A stretch of 64,000 bases of DNA, taken from assembly GCA_001593685.1 (NCBI GenBank), contig LUKI01000001.1:1-64000 (forward strand), in the 5' to 3' direction. Positions 20,202 through 30,729 of this stretch are shown here, piece after piece. A program made the translations under genes and the position numbers. This stretch comes from Gammaproteobacteria bacterium F7. Its GTDB lineage: Bacteria > Pseudomonadota > Gammaproteobacteria > Pseudomonadales > IMCC2047. The notes under the pieces are model-generated. The model did not search any database and was not told where the DNA came from. It was given only the letters and a program-made list of their open reading frames with translations. Position 1 is the stretch's first letter. Every line of letters begins with the position of its first letter.

Positions 20202-21241
20202 GAAAGCGTAATCCTGAAAACGTGGGCCTCCCATCGCGCTGGCGTTTCACGCGTAATGCGTATTACTACCAAGTTCCGCCAGGCAAGGAGGCTAACTGGG
20301 ACAACAAAAAGACGTTTAAGTTGGGCAAAACATACGCCGAAGCCGCTGCTGTTTGGGCTGAGCGTTTGAGCTGGACTGAATCGTGCAACCTAATGTCACA
20401 GCTTTTTGATCGTTATTCTGTCGAGGTCGTTCCGCATAAAGCAGCGGCAACGCGCCGCAGCAACGGGATAAGCATCAAGAGGCTGAAAGGGGTTTTCAGT
20501 GACTCACCCGCTAAGCTGGTGGAGCCCCAGCATATCTATCAGTACAGAGACGCCTGCACGAAAAAAAATGGCCCTGTATCAGCTAACCGCGACCTGGAAG
20601 TGTTGAGCCACGTTTTCACTAAAGCGATTGAGTGGGGCGTTATCGGGACGCACCCAATGACAGACAAAAAAGTGGTAAAGAACAAATCACAAAAGCGGGA
20701 TCGCTATGTGGAGGACTGGGAGCTAAAAGAGGCCTTAAAGGTCTGCTCTCCATTCCTGACTGCTTACATTAACCTGAAAATGCTTTTAGGCGTCCGCAAA
20801 GGCGATATGCTTAGCATTAAGCTATCGGATATAAAAGATGATGGCCTTCACATTAAGCCGCGCAAGACGGCCAGCACAACCGGCAAAAAGAAAGTCTACC
20901 CGCTAACGCCAGAGTTAGAGAGCGCTATTGCAGAAATAAAATCTCTGCATAAAAAGGTCAAGAGTGTATGGCTATTCCATACTCGCAAAGGCCAGCCGTA
21001 CATAAAAGAAGACGGGCAAGCATCCGGTTTTGATTCGGTATGGCGGCGTATGATGAATAAGGCATTAAAAGAAACAAAGCTATCAGAGCGGTTCACCGAG
21101 CACGATTTACGCGCCAAAGTTGCCAGCGATACAGACGCGCAACACGCCAGAGATTTGCTAGACCACTCTACCGACACAATGACCGATAAGTACCGAAGAA
21201 AAGCGAGGGTTGTTGAGCCTGCTAAGTGGAAAGCGAAGTGA
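20198..21241 (+). CDS. int: Phage tyrosine integrase
   Basis: The 347-residue product is a phage-type tyrosine recombinase. Catalytic residues seen are Arg in LGVRKGDML (about 196), the H-x-x-R pair in FTEHDLRAKVASD (about 302-305), His in LLDHSTDTM and the nucleophile Tyr in TDKYRRKA (about 335). It lacks the extra segment that marks integron integrases and has a phage-type N-terminus (PSRWRFTRNAYYYQVPPGKE). It points to the tRNA-Lys 3' end, the probable attachment site. Confidence 0.9.
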   Translation: MRKRNPENVGLPSRWRFTRNAYYYQVPPGKEANWDNKKTFKLGKTYAEAAAVWAERLSWTESCNLMSQLFDRYSVEVVPHKAAATRRSNGISIKRLKGVFSDSPAKLVEPQHIYQYRDACTKKNGPVSANRDLEVLSHVFTKAIEWGVIGTHPMTDKKVVKNKSQKRDRYVEDWELKEALKVCSPFLTAYINLKMLLGVRKGDMLSIKLSDIKDDGLHIKPRKTASTTGKKKVYPLTPELESAIAEIKSLHKKVKSVWLFHTRKGQPYIKEDGQASGFDSVWRRMMNKALKETKLSERFTEHDLRAKVASDTDAQHARDLLDHSTDTMTDKYRRKARVVEPAKWKAK

Positions 21242-21302
21242 CCAACCTAGTGACCAAGCTATGAGAGGCGAGAAATTCCCAAACGACAGAAAGGTTAGAG
21301 TA

Positions 21303-21452
21303 ATGAGTGGACCGGACCTTAAAAAAACAAAGATGGTGCTTGAAAGCGATTATCTAATGATGGTCCACAAATTCGCCGAGGCTGAGGTAAGGTTTGCTCA
21401 GCAAGAAAGATCCAAAAGGACGGGTTTCAATAGTACAAAGCGTGATTTGTAG
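21303..21452 (+). CDS. Possible small protein between int and attachment site (49 aa)
   Basis: A frame starting at 21303 (other ATGs at 21210 and 21261 overlap int or lack a site) gives a charged helical 49-residue protein. AAGG precedes it weakly. It may be a phage end gene or a chance frame. Confidence 0.35.
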   Translation: MSGPDLKKTKMVLESDYLMMVHKFAEAEVRFAQQERSKRTGFNSTKRDL

Positions 21453-21491
21453 TACAGCGTTAGTGACTACTAACTTGGAAAGGACTTCTGG

Positions 21492-21567
21492 TGGTGGGCC
21501 GTGCTGGATTCGAACCAGCGACCAATTGGTTAAAAGCCAACTGCTCTACCAACTGAGCTAACGGCCC
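21492..21567 (-). tRNA. tRNA-Lys (anticodon UUU)
   Basis: On the minus strand 76 bases start GGGCCGTTAGCTCAGTTGG and end with encoded CCA; the anticodon loop reads CTTTTAA. D, anticodon and T arms (GGTTCGAATCC) pair normally. Its 3' end faces the prophage integrase, so it likely contains the attachment core, kept intact by the inserted DNA. Confidence 0.97.
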
Positions 21568-21665
21568 CCAGAAGAGGTGCGTATATTAATGGTTTCTGAG
21601 TTTATGACAAGTCTTTATTAGCAGTTTTTTCTATTTTTTTACTTCTTTTTTTTGTTTGCCAATTT

Positions 21666-22340
21666 TCAAATATAAAGTGTCGGATCTTCCAGCCCAGCAT
21701 CTTCAAATCCCTTGATTCGTAATCGGCAACTATCGCATTTCCCGCAGGCTTTTCCATCGTCATCAGCCTGATAACAACTCACCGTTAAACTATAATCCAC
21801 ACCCAGTTGAATACCTGCTTGTACTGTTTCCGCTTTACTGAGGTGCATCAGCGGCGTTTGAATTTTAATCGACTCGCCTTCCACGCCCGCTTTAGTCGCC
21901 AGATTAGCCATCGCCTCAAAGGCTTCAATAAACTCAGGGCGACAATCCGGGTAGCCTGAGTAATCGACGGCGCTCACGCCAATATAAATTTCCTGGGCAC
22001 CAATCACTTCAGCCCAGCCTAACGCGAAGGATAAAAACACCGTATTACGGGCCGGCACATAGGTAACCGGGATCCCTTCCGGCTCATCTTCTGGCACGTC
22101 AATTGAGTCATCCGTCAACGCCGAACCACCAATTTTACCCATATCAATGTTAATCACCTGGTGCTCAATGACACCCATCGATTTGACAATGCGTTCTGCC
22201 GCCGCAAGCTCGGCATTACAACGCTGGCCGTAATTGAAACTGATGGCATAGCAATCGGCACCACTGGCCTTAGCCATGGCGAGTGCGGTAGTGGAGTCGA
22301 GTCCACCAGAAAGAAGAACTACTGCTTTGTTTGTCGTCAT
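21666..22340 (-). CDS. queC: 7-cyano-7-deazaguanine synthase QueC
   Basis: The 224-residue protein has the N-type ATP pyrophosphatase loop [13 protein letters not shown] (9-21), the [18 protein letters not shown] motif and the zinc cysteines SCYQADD...[10 protein letters not shown] near the C-terminus. It converts carboxydeazaguanine to preQ0 in queuosine synthesis. queE, the preceding pathway step, is next upstream, after a 172-base gap with no recognised element. Confidence 0.96.
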   Translation of the reverse strand: MTTNKAVVLLSGGLDSTTALAMAKASGADCYAISFNYGQRCNAELAAAERIVKSMGVIEHQVINIDMGKIGGSALTDDSIDVPEDEPEGIPVTYVPARNTVFLSFALGWAEVIGAQEIYIGVSAVDYSGYPDCRPEFIEAFEAMANLATKAGVEGESIKIQTPLMHLSKAETVQAGIQLGVDYSLTVSCYQADDDGKACGKCDSCRLRIKGFEDAGLEDPTLYI

Positions 22341-22512
22341 GTTTTTCTGGAAATCAAATAAAAAGAAAAGTCGTGATATCTATGTAAGAACCGAGGGGCA
22401 ATCGCACAAAAACTGAGTGTATATTAAGTACATCAAGTGCCGAGCACAGAACTGACGCTGTAATCAGCGAACATTGTTCCACTTGAGGCTAAAGAGCGCA
22501 TTTTATGGAAGT

Positions 22513-23160
22513 TTAGTGACCAGGCTCGTCATTCCAAAGATACTTATGCAGTTGTAACTGAAATCGCACCTGCAAGCCATCGTCTAAGATCCATTCTGCC
22601 AATTGCGCACCGGTCAGCTCACCGTGACTAGGGGAAAAAAGCACTTCATCGACACGCTCAGTCAACGAGTATTGATCAATTTGCATTTTTGCCCAATCGT
22701 AATCCTGGCGGTCACAGATCACAAACTTCACCTGATCATGTGTATTCAGCAAATCAATATTTTCATAAAGGTTGCGATGACATTCCTGCGAAGACGGCGT
22801 CTTTAAATCCATCACTTTGACCACGCGTTGATCAACACCTTCTAGCGTGACAGCGCCACTAGTTTCCAACGACACCTGATAATCACGATCGCAAAGCTCT
22901 GTCAGCAGTTTCAAAACCTTTGATTGAGCCAGGGGCTCGCCACCCGTGACAGTGACATGTCGTGAAGAATATTTATCAACCTCGCTCAGAATCGCATCCA
23001 AAGACATCTGCTCGCCGCCACTGAAAGCATAGGCTGTATCGCAATAAACACAGCGCAGCGGGCAACCAGTCAGGCGTACAAATACCGTTGGCAATCCGAC
23101 CGTCGAAGTTTCACCCTGCAGGGAATTGAAAATTTCAGTAATTCTTAGCTGTTCAGACAT
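22513..23160 (-). CDS. queE: 7-carboxy-7-deazaguanine synthase QueE
   Basis: The 215-residue radical-SAM enzyme shows FNSLQGETSTVGLPTVFVRL and the cluster motif TGCPLRCVYCDTAYAF (C-x3-C-x2-C). It makes CDG from CPH4 in queuosine synthesis. It follows the Tol-Pal genes on the same strand, as in Pseudomonas. Confidence 0.96.
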   Translation of the reverse strand: MSEQLRITEIFNSLQGETSTVGLPTVFVRLTGCPLRCVYCDTAYAFSGGEQMSLDAILSEVDKYSSRHVTVTGGEPLAQSKVLKLLTELCDRDYQVSLETSGAVTLEGVDQRVVKVMDLKTPSSQECHRNLYENIDLLNTHDQVKFVICDRQDYDWAKMQIDQYSLTERVDEVLFSPSHGELTGAQLAEWILDDGLQVRFQLQLHKYLWNDEPGH

Positions 23161-23196
23161 GATCTAAATTAGGCAGGTAAACAGCGAGACACCAGC

Positions 23197-24045
23197 TTAA
23201 AGCTTTGCGTCACGTATTTCAGCAGCGGCCAATTTAGCCGCGGAACTGTCGGGGTATTGCTCCAGGACATCCTGTAAAATCACCTTTCCCTGAGCTTTAT
23301 CGCCCATCTGCAGGTAAATTTTACCCTGCTTGAATTTCGCATCTGGTGCTTTACGATGATTTGGGTATTTTTCTAACAACGACTCAAAAGCATCAAGAGC
23401 CTGCTTTTGTTTAGACTCGACCAACAGCACCTCACCCAACCAGTAGTAGCTATTACCCGTATAATGACTATCAGGGTAATCTTTAATCAACTGATCAAAG
23501 GCTGCACTCGCTTCGGCATACTGTTTATTGCGTACCAACGAGAAAGCGACTTGATACGCTTCCTTGGCATCAGCGCTAGCATCGGCCTGAACGGGCTTTT
23601 TAGTCACCGCTGGCTCTGGCTTGGGCTTAACCGCAACAGACGTCTGCGCTTTTGGTGCCTCTTTTTTAACAGCCACTGGCTTGGCAGTCACGGCAGACTG
23701 ATTAGAAGATGACTGATTTAACAGCGTAATACGTCGATCAAGATCCAGGTAACGATCACGCTGCTCTTCTCGCATACGTTTGATTTCATGGGCCTGCTCT
23801 TCAACAATGCCGCGCAATTGCTGCACCTCCTGCTGCAGCTGCTGCTGTTGATAAAGCATGTCAGCAAGCTGGGATCCCTGCTGCTTAGCTTGAAGCCCGC
23901 CCTGTAATTGCCGTTGCTGTTCAACCGCTTTACCGGCAACACCCGGAGACGCCTCAACAACAGGAATAGGATCATTAGCGCAGCTTATGCTGGCGGTGGA
24001 GGCCGCCAGCACAAACGCGATTAAAGCAATAGGTCTAGTCATCAT
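23197..24045 (-). CDS. cpoB: Tol-Pal system protein CpoB (YbgF)
   Basis: About 282 residues: signal peptide (to ISCA at about 23), a Gln-rich trimerisation coiled coil (about 45-110), a Pro/Lys linker and three TPR-like repeats (about 155-280, VRNKQYAEASAAFDQLIKDY and following). CpoB couples outer-membrane constriction with septal peptidoglycan synthesis. ATG at 24045 is preferred to the TTG two codons earlier. Confidence 0.93.
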   Translation of the reverse strand: MMTRPIALIAFVLAASTASISCANDPIPVVEASPGVAGKAVEQQRQLQGGLQAKQQGSQLADMLYQQQQLQQEVQQLRGIVEEQAHEIKRMREEQRDRYLDLDRRITLLNQSSSNQSAVTAKPVAVKKEAPKAQTSVAVKPKPEPAVTKKPVQADASADAKEAYQVAFSLVRNKQYAEASAAFDQLIKDYPDSHYTGNSYYWLGEVLLVESKQKQALDAFESLLEKYPNHRKAPDAKFKQGKIYLQMGDKAQGKVILQDVLEQYPDSSAAKLAAAEIRDAKL

Positions 24046-24066
24046 GATCAAATAAGCTAGCTAAAA

Positions 24067-24609
24067 TTAGCCGCCGTATCTAAGATCAACTCGACGATTC
24101 AAGCTCCAGGAAGTTTCATCATGGCCCTGACTGGCTGGACGCTCTTCACCATAGCTTACTGTTTCGATTTGCTGGCTGGAAACACCCAGCGCACTCAGGT
24201 AGCTGGCAACTGCCTGGGCACGACGCTCACCCAGCGCCAGGTTGTATTCACGTGTGCCACGCTCATCGGCATGACCTTCCAGAACCACATTGTCGCCGCT
24301 CTGTACCAGGTATGCTGCGTGAGCTTCCAGTGCAACACGCGCTTCCTGTTTAATTGTAGACTGGTCAAAATCAAAGTAGAAAGTTGTGATATTTAGTAAC
24401 TGTTCTGCTTCTGCCGCTGCGCGTGCTGCGTCTTGAGCTGCTTGCTCTTCAGCACTGAGAGTAGCGCGATCACCAGCACCGTATGCGCTTTCGCCATTTG
24501 TATCCGCTGCGCCTGCATCGGCGTCAGAACCGCCACCTGTTGTAGAACAACCTGCCGCAGTAATGGCCAAGCCCAGTAGTGTTACCTTAAAAAGTGTTGC
24601 TAGTTGCAT
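24067..24609 (-). CDS. pal: Peptidoglycan-associated lipoprotein Pal
   Basis: Start at ATG 24609 (AGGAG seven bases upstream) gives 180 residues: lipoprotein signal with lipobox TAAGC, a flexible Gly/Ala linker, and the OmpA-like peptidoglycan-binding domain (FDFDQSTIKQEARVALEAHA; VVLEGHADERGTREYNLALG; SYGEERPAS). It anchors the outer membrane to the wall and partners TolB. Confidence 0.96.
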   Translation of the reverse strand: MQLATLFKVTLLGLAITAAGCSTTGGGSDADAGAADTNGESAYGAGDRATLSAEEQAAQDAARAAAEAEQLLNITTFYFDFDQSTIKQEARVALEAHAAYLVQSGDNVVLEGHADERGTREYNLALGERRAQAVASYLSALGVSSQQIETVSYGEERPASQGHDETSWSLNRRVDLRYGG

Positions 24610-24674
24610 AGTCATGCTCCTGACTGATAGTAAATACAAAATCGGCGATCAACATTAAAAGCCCGACAAGCGCA

Positions 24675-25973
24675 TTAACGCGGTGACCAGGCTGGTTCAC
24701 GCACATCACCAAATTTGGATGGACCACGGGATTTCACCCGCCCATCCAGTGAAACAAAGGCTAAAATGCCCTTATTATCGTCGTTAGTAGCGTAAATTAT
24801 CATACTTCCATTCGGTGCGATACTCGGCGACTCATCTAATTGCGTTTGCGTCAAAACCCTTAAACGGTCACGCTTTAAATCTTGAACTGCAATATGAAAA
24901 ACACCCGCCTGGCGGTGCACCATCACTAGATAACGACCATCAGCACTGAGGCGGCCACGAGCGTTGTAGTCTCCCTCAAAGGTCAACCGCTCCAGCCTCC
25001 CTGTCTGTATCTCTTTGCGATAGATCTGCGGTTTTCCCCCCCGGCTAGAAGTAAAAATGAGCGACTTCCCATCCGCCGACCAGCTGGGTTCGGTATCAAT
25101 ACCAAAGTGACGTGTTACACGCTGAAACTTGCCTGTAGCGATCTCATAGATATAAATTTCCGGGTTACCATCCTTAGATAGTGTCATGGCCAGTTTACGC
25201 CCATCGGGGGACCAGGCCGGCGCACTGTTAATGCCCCTGAATGCGGGCACTTTTTGTCGTTTACCAGTGCTGACATCCTGAATATAAACCGCTGGTCGTC
25301 GCCCTTCAAAGGACACGTAGGCCAGCTTATTACCATCGGGGGACCAGTGAGGCGACATGATAGGCTCACGTGATTCACGGATAATTTTTTCGCGATAACC
25401 GTCTGCATCGGCCACCAGCAAGCGAACCCGTTCAGCCCCATTGGCGGGACGATCAACCGTCACGTAGGCTATACGAGTCGAAAAGGCACCTTTAATGCCA
25501 GTCAGCCGCTCATAAATACGATCACTGATCAGGTGAGCCGCATCACGCAACTCATTCGGACCGGCCTTAATATTACCTTCAACCATACGCTGCTGCTTGT
25601 AAACGTCATAAAGCTCGTAATGAACTCGATAGCCTCCAGTGGCATGCGGGGTAACCTGCCCAATCAGTAAAAACTCCTGATTAAGAATACGCCAGTCTCG
25701 ATAATACACCTGATCAGCACGAGTCGGTAAGCTCATCATATTACGCTGGTCAAGGGCCACAAATTGCCCGCTGCGAGATAAATCCGCCGACACAATCTGG
25801 GCTATATTCTCAGGCAGTAAACCGGCTCCCTGCCAGCCAAAGTTTACCGCGGCAATTCGCGTCGGGTTATCAACGCCCTGGGTAATTTCAATTTCAAATG
25901 ATGCCCAGGCCGGACGTAATAGGCCCACCGCCATAAGCAGCATAAACGTGAAACGTAAAAAATATGATGTCAC
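24675..25973 (-). CDS. tolB: Tol-Pal translocation protein TolB
   Basis: The 432-residue periplasmic protein has a signal peptide (to AWA at about 24), an N-terminal domain binding TolA and a C-terminal six-bladed propeller with repeated W(S)PDG blades ([33 protein letters not shown]). Its GTG start overlaps the tolA stop by four bases. Confidence 0.96.
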   Translation of the reverse strand: MTSYFLRFTFMLLMAVGLLRPAWASFEIEITQGVDNPTRIAAVNFGWQGAGLLPENIAQIVSADLSRSGQFVALDQRNMMSLPTRADQVYYRDWRILNQEFLLIGQVTPHATGGYRVHYELYDVYKQQRMVEGNIKAGPNELRDAAHLISDRIYERLTGIKGAFSTRIAYVTVDRPANGAERVRLLVADADGYREKIIRESREPIMSPHWSPDGNKLAYVSFEGRRPAVYIQDVSTGKRQKVPAFRGINSAPAWSPDGRKLAMTLSKDGNPEIYIYEIATGKFQRVTRHFGIDTEPSWSADGKSLIFTSSRGGKPQIYRKEIQTGRLERLTFEGDYNARGRLSADGRYLVMVHRQAGVFHIAVQDLKRDRLRVLTQTQLDESPSIAPNGSMIIYATNDDNKGILAFVSLDGRVKSRGPSKFGDVREPAWSPR

Positions 25974-26797
25974 CGGTCCAAATCCTCAGGCCTGAATTTA
26001 ATGATTCGTTTGCGGAAATACTTGTCAAAAGCCCGCGGTTCGAGCTGCTGAAGCTCTTCAATTTTACCGACTCGCTGAACTGCCAACACCACCGAGCGAT
26101 CAAAAGCTGCATCGCCACTGCTCTTATAAAGCGCCACCGTATTGATTTCTCCGGTCGGCAAAAAGTGCACCACAACTTTGGCGACCATGCCATTACGGGC
26201 ACTCAGTGGGATATGCCAGTTTTCCATGATGCGTTGACGTACTAAACCGTCGTAGGACTGGGCAGCAATCCGGTCATCCTCTTCCTGTGCCGCAGCGATT
26301 TCATCCGCTAATGAGTCGGCTAATAACTGTTCCTGCTTGAGACGTTCTGCTTTTTCTCGCGCCAACTGCTCCTGACGACGTTTTTCCTCGGCACGCTGCT
26401 GGGCGGCTTTTTCTTCAGCGGCTTTCTTTTCAGCGTCAGCTTTCTTTTTAGCCTCGGCTTTTTTCTTAGCATCCGCTTTCTTTTTGGCTTCAGCTTTACG
26501 TTTAGCCTCGGCTTTTTTCTTTTCGGCAGCCTTACGTTTGGCTTCCTCTCGCTTGCGCTTTTCGGCTGCGCGTCGTTTAGCTTCAGCTTTTTTCCGCGCT
26601 GCTTCTTTTTTGCGTGCCGCCTCTTTTCGCGCCGCAATCGGATCGGCCATGGTCAAAATCTTGGCCTGTACGACCTGAGGTGGCGGCGGGAGTTCCTTGC
26701 CTGTGTCACTTTCCCAATTAAAAGTAAACGCGGCAATCACCAGCGCATGCACCAACAGCGCTTGAAAAACAGGAACAATATAGGAACGCCAACTCAT
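25970..26797 (-). CDS. tolA: TolA
   Basis: The 275-residue protein has an N-terminal membrane helix (about 8-26), a long Ala/Lys/Glu-rich helix (about 52-170) that spans the periplasm, and a C-terminal TonB-like domain ([20 protein letters not shown] onward). It transmits proton-motive energy from TolQR to Pal/TolB. The low-complexity stretch is normal for TolA and gives long shadow frames. Confidence 0.95.
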   Translation of the reverse strand: MSWRSYIVPVFQALLVHALVIAAFTFNWESDTGKELPPPPQVVQAKILTMADPIAARKEAARKKEAARKKAEAKRRAAEKRKREEAKRKAAEKKKAEAKRKAEAKKKADAKKKAEAKKKADAEKKAAEEKAAQQRAEEKRRQEQLAREKAERLKQEQLLADSLADEIAAAQEEDDRIAAQSYDGLVRQRIMENWHIPLSARNGMVAKVVVHFLPTGEINTVALYKSSGDAAFDRSVVLAVQRVGKIEELQQLEPRAFDKYFRKRIIKFRPEDLDR

Positions 26798-26809
26798 CGG
26801 ATAAAACGG

Positions 26810-27235
26810 CTACTGCCCCGGCTCGGAAATCAGACCGACGTTCGGTACACCTGCACCCTGGAGAGTCGTCATTAGTTTAACAATGGTGCCATAGGGAACC
26901 GCTTTATCACCGCGAACTAATACGGGGGTTTTTGGTTTAACCCGCATCAACTTGGCAACTTTCTCCTCAACATATTGAAGACTGACAGGCTTTTCTGAAT
27001 CCGTGCCCAGGTCAATATAATAGTTGCCACCAGCATCAACAGACACCACCACAACATCTTCATTGCTGTTATTATCCAAGGGTTCCGAAGGCGCCTCAGG
27101 AAGATCCACATCCACGCCTTGCGTTAACAGTGGTGCGGTCACCATAAATACCACTAACAATACCAGCATCACATCAATGTAGGGCACCACATTGATTTCA
27201 GAAACCGGTTTACGACGGCGACGAATACGAGCCAT
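26810..27235 (-). CDS. tolR: TolR
   Basis: The 141-residue ExbD/TolR family protein has one membrane helix with the essential Asp (NVVPYIDVMLVLLVVFMV) and a periplasmic domain ending VGLISEPGQ. It works with TolQ as the proton channel. Starts three bases after tolQ. Confidence 0.96.
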   Translation of the reverse strand: MARIRRRRKPVSEINVVPYIDVMLVLLVVFMVTAPLLTQGVDVDLPEAPSEPLDNNSNEDVVVVSVDAGGNYYIDLGTDSEKPVSLQYVEEKVAKLMRVKPKTPVLVRGDKAVPYGTIVKLMTTLQGAGVPNVGLISEPGQ

Positions 27236-27237
27236 TA

Positions 27238-27945
27238 TTAGCTACTCGCTTGATCAGCAGGCACAGCTGATGTTCGCGCCTGGGAGTCATGCACTTTACG
27301 GTGCAAAATACTGGAAAATTCTTCGGCAAAGGTTTCATAACGACCAGCCAGATTATCGGCCTCCGCGGAATAACGGTTATAGGCAATCACCGCGGGAATC
27401 GCAGCAAACAGCCCCATGGCTGTCGCCACCAGGGCTTCTGAAATGCCCGGCGCAACCGTTGCCAAGGTCGCCTGCTGCACGTTTGCCAGGCCACGGAAAG
27501 AGTTCATAATTCCCCACACTGTGCCAAATAAACCAACATAGGGACTAATCGAACCAACCGTCGCTAAAAACGATAGGTGCTTCTCAAGCTTTTCTTCTTC
27601 ACGGGCCAACGCGACACGCATCACACGCTGAACCCCGTTAATGATGGCATCAGCATCACTAGCAATACGCGAACGTAAACGGGTGTATTCTTTCAGACCA
27701 GCACCAAAAATATTTTCTACGCCGCTATTGGGATTAATGCGGGCGTTAATTTCCACATAAAGCTGGCTTAAATCAATTCCTGACCAAAACTGCTCTTCAA
27801 ATTTATCCAGTGTTTTACGGGCATGACGTAAAAACCGCGAACGCTGAAAAATCATAACCCAGGATACTAATGACGCCAGCACTAACAGCAGCATCACCAA
27901 TTGCACCAGCAAGCTGGCGTTAGCAACCAGACTATAAAGTGACAT
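27238..27945 (-). CDS. tolQ: TolQ
   Basis: ATG 27945 gives 235 residues (a TTG ten codons upstream is open). Three membrane segments (about 12-34, 130-155, 165-190), with GTVWGIMNSFRGLA and PGISEALVATAMGLFAAIPA typical of the MotA/TolQ/ExbB family. Energises the Tol system in the inner membrane. Confidence 0.96.
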   Translation of the reverse strand: MSLYSLVANASLLVQLVMLLLVLASLVSWVMIFQRSRFLRHARKTLDKFEEQFWSGIDLSQLYVEINARINPNSGVENIFGAGLKEYTRLRSRIASDADAIINGVQRVMRVALAREEEKLEKHLSFLATVGSISPYVGLFGTVWGIMNSFRGLANVQQATLATVAPGISEALVATAMGLFAAIPAVIAYNRYSAEADNLAGRYETFAEEFSSILHRKVHDSQARTSAVPADQASS

Positions 27946-28005
27946 TTTTTCGACCAAAACTAATTCCCCTTGCAAAGCCCCATGGGCTGAAAACTGACTA
28001 ATTGT

Positions 28006-28416
28006 TTAGATATAGGCCTGCAACGCGGCAACCATATCGTCACCTATCGCACAGGGTTTCATTGTTTGTTTTTGTACGCAGACCGCCCGCACCTCTGTTT
28101 CAGCCAGCACTTCCTGTGTTCTGGCCCGCAGTACTTGCTGGTTAAAGGTGACACTACTGCGTTTGATCGTAGCCATTGCCACTGTCACCTGAAGTTCGTC
28201 ATCCAGTAAAGCTGGCAGCAGGTAACGGGTATTGGCTGAATGAATAACAAACATACTGCCCTGCTGAATCATTTCGGCATGATCAAAGCCAATATGACGC
28301 AGAAACTCCGTTCGCGCCCGCTCCATAAATTTCAGGTAATTAACGTAGTAAACGATACCCCCCGCATCGGTATCCTCGATGTAGACCCGCACCGGCCAGC
28401 TAAATTCCATCCCCAT
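28006..28416 (-). CDS. ybgC: Acyl-CoA thioesterase YbgC
   Basis: The 136-residue hot-dog fold protein carries the catalytic segment YIEDTDAGGIVYYVNYLKFM with Asp at about 17. It is the usual first gene of the tol-pal operon and hydrolyses short or medium acyl-CoA; in E. coli it associates with ACP and phospholipid enzymes. Confidence 0.94.
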   Translation of the reverse strand: MGMEFSWPVRVYIEDTDAGGIVYYVNYLKFMERARTEFLRHIGFDHAEMIQQGSMFVIHSANTRYLLPALLDDELQVTVAMATIKRSSVTFNQQVLRARTQEVLAETEVRAVCVQKQTMKPCAIGDDMVAALQAYI

Positions 28417-28448
28417 CTAACTCTTTTCTCCAAAAGCCACTGATATCT

Positions 28449-29462
28449 TTAGTCGTCCGTTACTGGCGTTAAACCAAAGTGCAAATAGGCGTGTTTGGTG
28501 ACAATACGACCACGTGGCGTACGCAAAATATAACCCTGTTGAATCAAGTAGGGCTCGAGCACATCTTCAATGGTGTCGCGTTCTTCACTGATGGCCGCCG
28601 CCAGACTATCGACACCCACCGGCCCACCATCAAACTTTTCAATCATTGCCAGCAGTAACCGTCGGTCCATATTATCGAAACCAACATCGTCAACATCAAG
28701 CATGCCGAGCGCCGCATCCGCGATGTCTTTACCAATGGCGCCATCGCCCTTCACCTGCGCGTAATCTCTGACGCGGCGTAACAGTCGATTAGCAATACGC
28801 GGCGTTCCACGGGAACGGCGGGCAATTTCAGCGGCACCTTCCTCATTAACCGGCACATTCAATAAGCCACAGGAGCGGGAAACGATATGGGTTAAATCTG
28901 CAACATTATAAAACTCAAGGCGCTGCACAATACCAAAGCGATCACGTAACGGTGACGTCAACAAGCCCGCCCGAGTCGTTGCCCCCACTAAGGTAAAGCG
29001 AGGCAGATCCAGTTTAATGCTACGCGCTGCCGGGCCTTCACCAATCATAATATCAAGCTGGTAGTCCTCCATCGCCGGATACAATACCTCCTCAACAGCA
29101 GGACTGAGCCGGTGAATTTCATCAATGAACAGCACATCCCCCTCTTCAAGATTGGTCAGCATCGCGGCCAGGTCACCAGCCTTTTCAAGGACCGGTCCCG
29201 AGGTGGATTTAATGGAGACACCCATTTCTTGAGCAATAATATTCGCCAGGGTTGTTTTACCAAGACCTGGCGGGCCAAAGATCAAAACGTGGTCAAGCGC
29301 TTCGGCGCGCCCTCGGGCAGCATGGATAAAGATTTCCATTTGTTCTTTAACCGCGTCCTGTCCAACATACTCGCTTAACGTTGAGGGTCGAATCGCATAA
29401 TCAATTCGCTCTTCAGCCGTTGCCTGAGGTTGTGCAGAGATAAGTCGATCCGATTCGATCAT
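28449..29462 (-). CDS. ruvB: Holliday junction helicase motor RuvB
   Basis: The 337-residue AAA+ ATPase shows Walker [13 protein letters not shown] (about 61-72), Walker [10 protein letters not shown], sensor 1 GATTRAG, arginine-finger region SPLRDRFG and the C-terminal winged helix ([14 protein letters not shown]). It drives branch migration with RuvA. Part of ruvC-ruvA-ruvB on the minus strand. Confidence 0.97.
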   Translation of the reverse strand: MIESDRLISAQPQATAEERIDYAIRPSTLSEYVGQDAVKEQMEIFIHAARGRAEALDHVLIFGPPGLGKTTLANIIAQEMGVSIKSTSGPVLEKAGDLAAMLTNLEEGDVLFIDEIHRLSPAVEEVLYPAMEDYQLDIMIGEGPAARSIKLDLPRFTLVGATTRAGLLTSPLRDRFGIVQRLEFYNVADLTHIVSRSCGLLNVPVNEEGAAEIARRSRGTPRIANRLLRRVRDYAQVKGDGAIGKDIADAALGMLDVDDVGFDNMDRRLLLAMIEKFDGGPVGVDSLAAAISEERDTIEDVLEPYLIQQGYILRTPRGRIVTKHAYLHFGLTPVTDD

Positions 29463-29546
29463 GTGAGATTAGCCCGCCGAGAAAAAATTGGCTTATTGTA
29501 AACGCAGAGAGACCCGCAATGAAATGTGCAGCGTTATTGATTGCTG

Positions 29547-30140
29547 TTACGCCATTGACTTAAGCGCCTGTCGAATCAGCTCCTGACTACTCATCCCTTC
29601 AACAGCAATACTTTTAATCGCCTTCTCAGCATCCTTAGGTTTATAGCCCAACGCCAGTAAAGCGCTGACCGCTTCATCTGTACCATCCGCCGCGGCGGAG
29701 TTCAGTGATGCCTCTAAATCGCCGGGGGCTTCGGGCCAATCCTTGAGCTTATCGCGCATTTCAATAACTAACCGCTCAGCGGTTTTCTTGCCAATTCCAG
29801 GCACTTTGGTTAACGCGGCTACATCATTATTGTGCACTACCCGCACAAAATCGCTGGCTTCGATTCCGGACAAAATCGCCAAACCCAGTTTAGGACCCAC
29901 ACCGTTAATCTTAATCACGGCTCGAAATAGCTCACGTTCACGCGCCTCATAAAAGCCGTAAAGCAGTTGCGCATCTTCACGCACTACAAAATGGGTATAA
30001 AGACTGACCGGGTGGTCAATATCTGGTAGTCGATAAAAGGTATTCATCGGCACCTGTAGTTCATAACCAACGCCCTGCACATCAACACAAATATCCGGCG
30101 GACTTTTTTCAATCAATACACCTTTGATACGACCTATCAT
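29547..30140 (-). CDS. ruvA: Holliday junction-binding protein RuvA
   Basis: The 197-residue protein has the OB-like N-terminal domain ([20 protein letters not shown]), two helix-hairpin-helix motifs ([31 protein letters not shown]) and the C-terminal RuvB-binding domain ([20 protein letters not shown]). It forms the tetramer that holds the junction. Confidence 0.97.
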   Translation of the reverse strand: MIGRIKGVLIEKSPPDICVDVQGVGYELQVPMNTFYRLPDIDHPVSLYTHFVVREDAQLLYGFYEARERELFRAVIKINGVGPKLGLAILSGIEASDFVRVVHNNDVAALTKVPGIGKKTAERLVIEMRDKLKDWPEAPGDLEASLNSAAADGTDEAVSALLALGYKPKDAEKAIKSIAVEGMSSQELIRQALKSMA

Positions 30141-30158
30141 GATGAGAGCCTGTGAGTG

Positions 30159-30683
30159 TTATTTATGCTGAAGACGGCTATTGCGATGCGAACCGGCACC
30201 CGCCATACGAATTAAATTTTGTTCAGTATGCGCATGACACAAGGCAATCGCCAGCGCATCAGCGGCATCCGCCTGCGGTGTTTTATTCAAATGCAGTAAT
30301 GCCGTGACCATATGCTGAACCTGTGCCTTGTCGGCAGCACCTTTCCCCACCACCGCCTGTTTGACCTGACGTGCCGAGTACTCGTATACCGGCAACCCCT
30401 CATTGGCACCGGCAACCATCGCAACACCACGCGCTTGTCCCAGCTTCAACGCTGAGTCAGCATTACGCGCCATGAAGACCTTTTCGATGGCCATCACCTG
30501 CGGAGAGTAGGTGTTAATGAGTTCCGCAACCCCTTTATAAATTTGATGCAGTCGCTCGGCAAGAATATCGCCCTGAATGCGGATACAACCGCTATCGACA
30601 TACTCATAGGCATTGCCTACCCAGTTAACTATTCCGTAACCAGTGATGCGTGAACCTGGGTCAATGCCGATAATCAGGGCCAT
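30159..30683 (-). CDS. ruvC: Holliday junction resolvase RuvC
   Basis: The 174-residue nuclease keeps the acidic catalytic residues: [10 protein letters not shown] (Asp7), MAIEKVFM (Glu), and [16 protein letters not shown] (two Asp). It cuts junctions symmetrically. Directly precedes ruvA by 18 bases. Confidence 0.97.
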   Translation of the reverse strand: MALIIGIDPGSRITGYGIVNWVGNAYEYVDSGCIRIQGDILAERLHQIYKGVAELINTYSPQVMAIEKVFMARNADSALKLGQARGVAMVAGANEGLPVYEYSARQVKQAVVGKGAADKAQVQHMVTALLHLNKTPQADAADALAIALCHAHTEQNLIRMAGAGSHRNSRLQHK

Positions 30684-30729
30684 AAAATATGAATGGAGTC
30701 CAATTCACGGGGGACACCCGTATTGCGCT

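Larger units (their letters stand above)
1..21530. mobile_element. Lambda-like prophage, right part (left end outside window)
   Basis: A continuous run of phage genes in lambdoid order extends from the left edge to the tRNA-Lys gene: terminase, structural genes, lysis, Q antiterminator, nin region, replication, CII/Cro, CI, early recombination genes, integrase. The integrase gene ends at 21241 and the 3' end of tRNA-Lys (minus strand) faces it at 21492, so the host-side junction probably lies in the 3' half of that tRNA. The other junction and most virion genes are outside the window. Whether the prophage is active cannot be judged from this part. Confidence 0.93.

Noticed and set aside
20198-21241. 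Integrase considered as an integron integrase that would serve the attC array
   Set aside because: Its N-terminus and spacing are those of phage tRNA-targeting integrases, and I see no IntI-specific insertion between the catalytic blocks. It sits next to DUF4224 and the tRNA, as expected for phage integration.
26320-26678. Alternative frames within the tolA repeat region
   Set aside because: The Ala/Lys-rich repeats keep all frames open. TolA itself is supported by its terminal domains.
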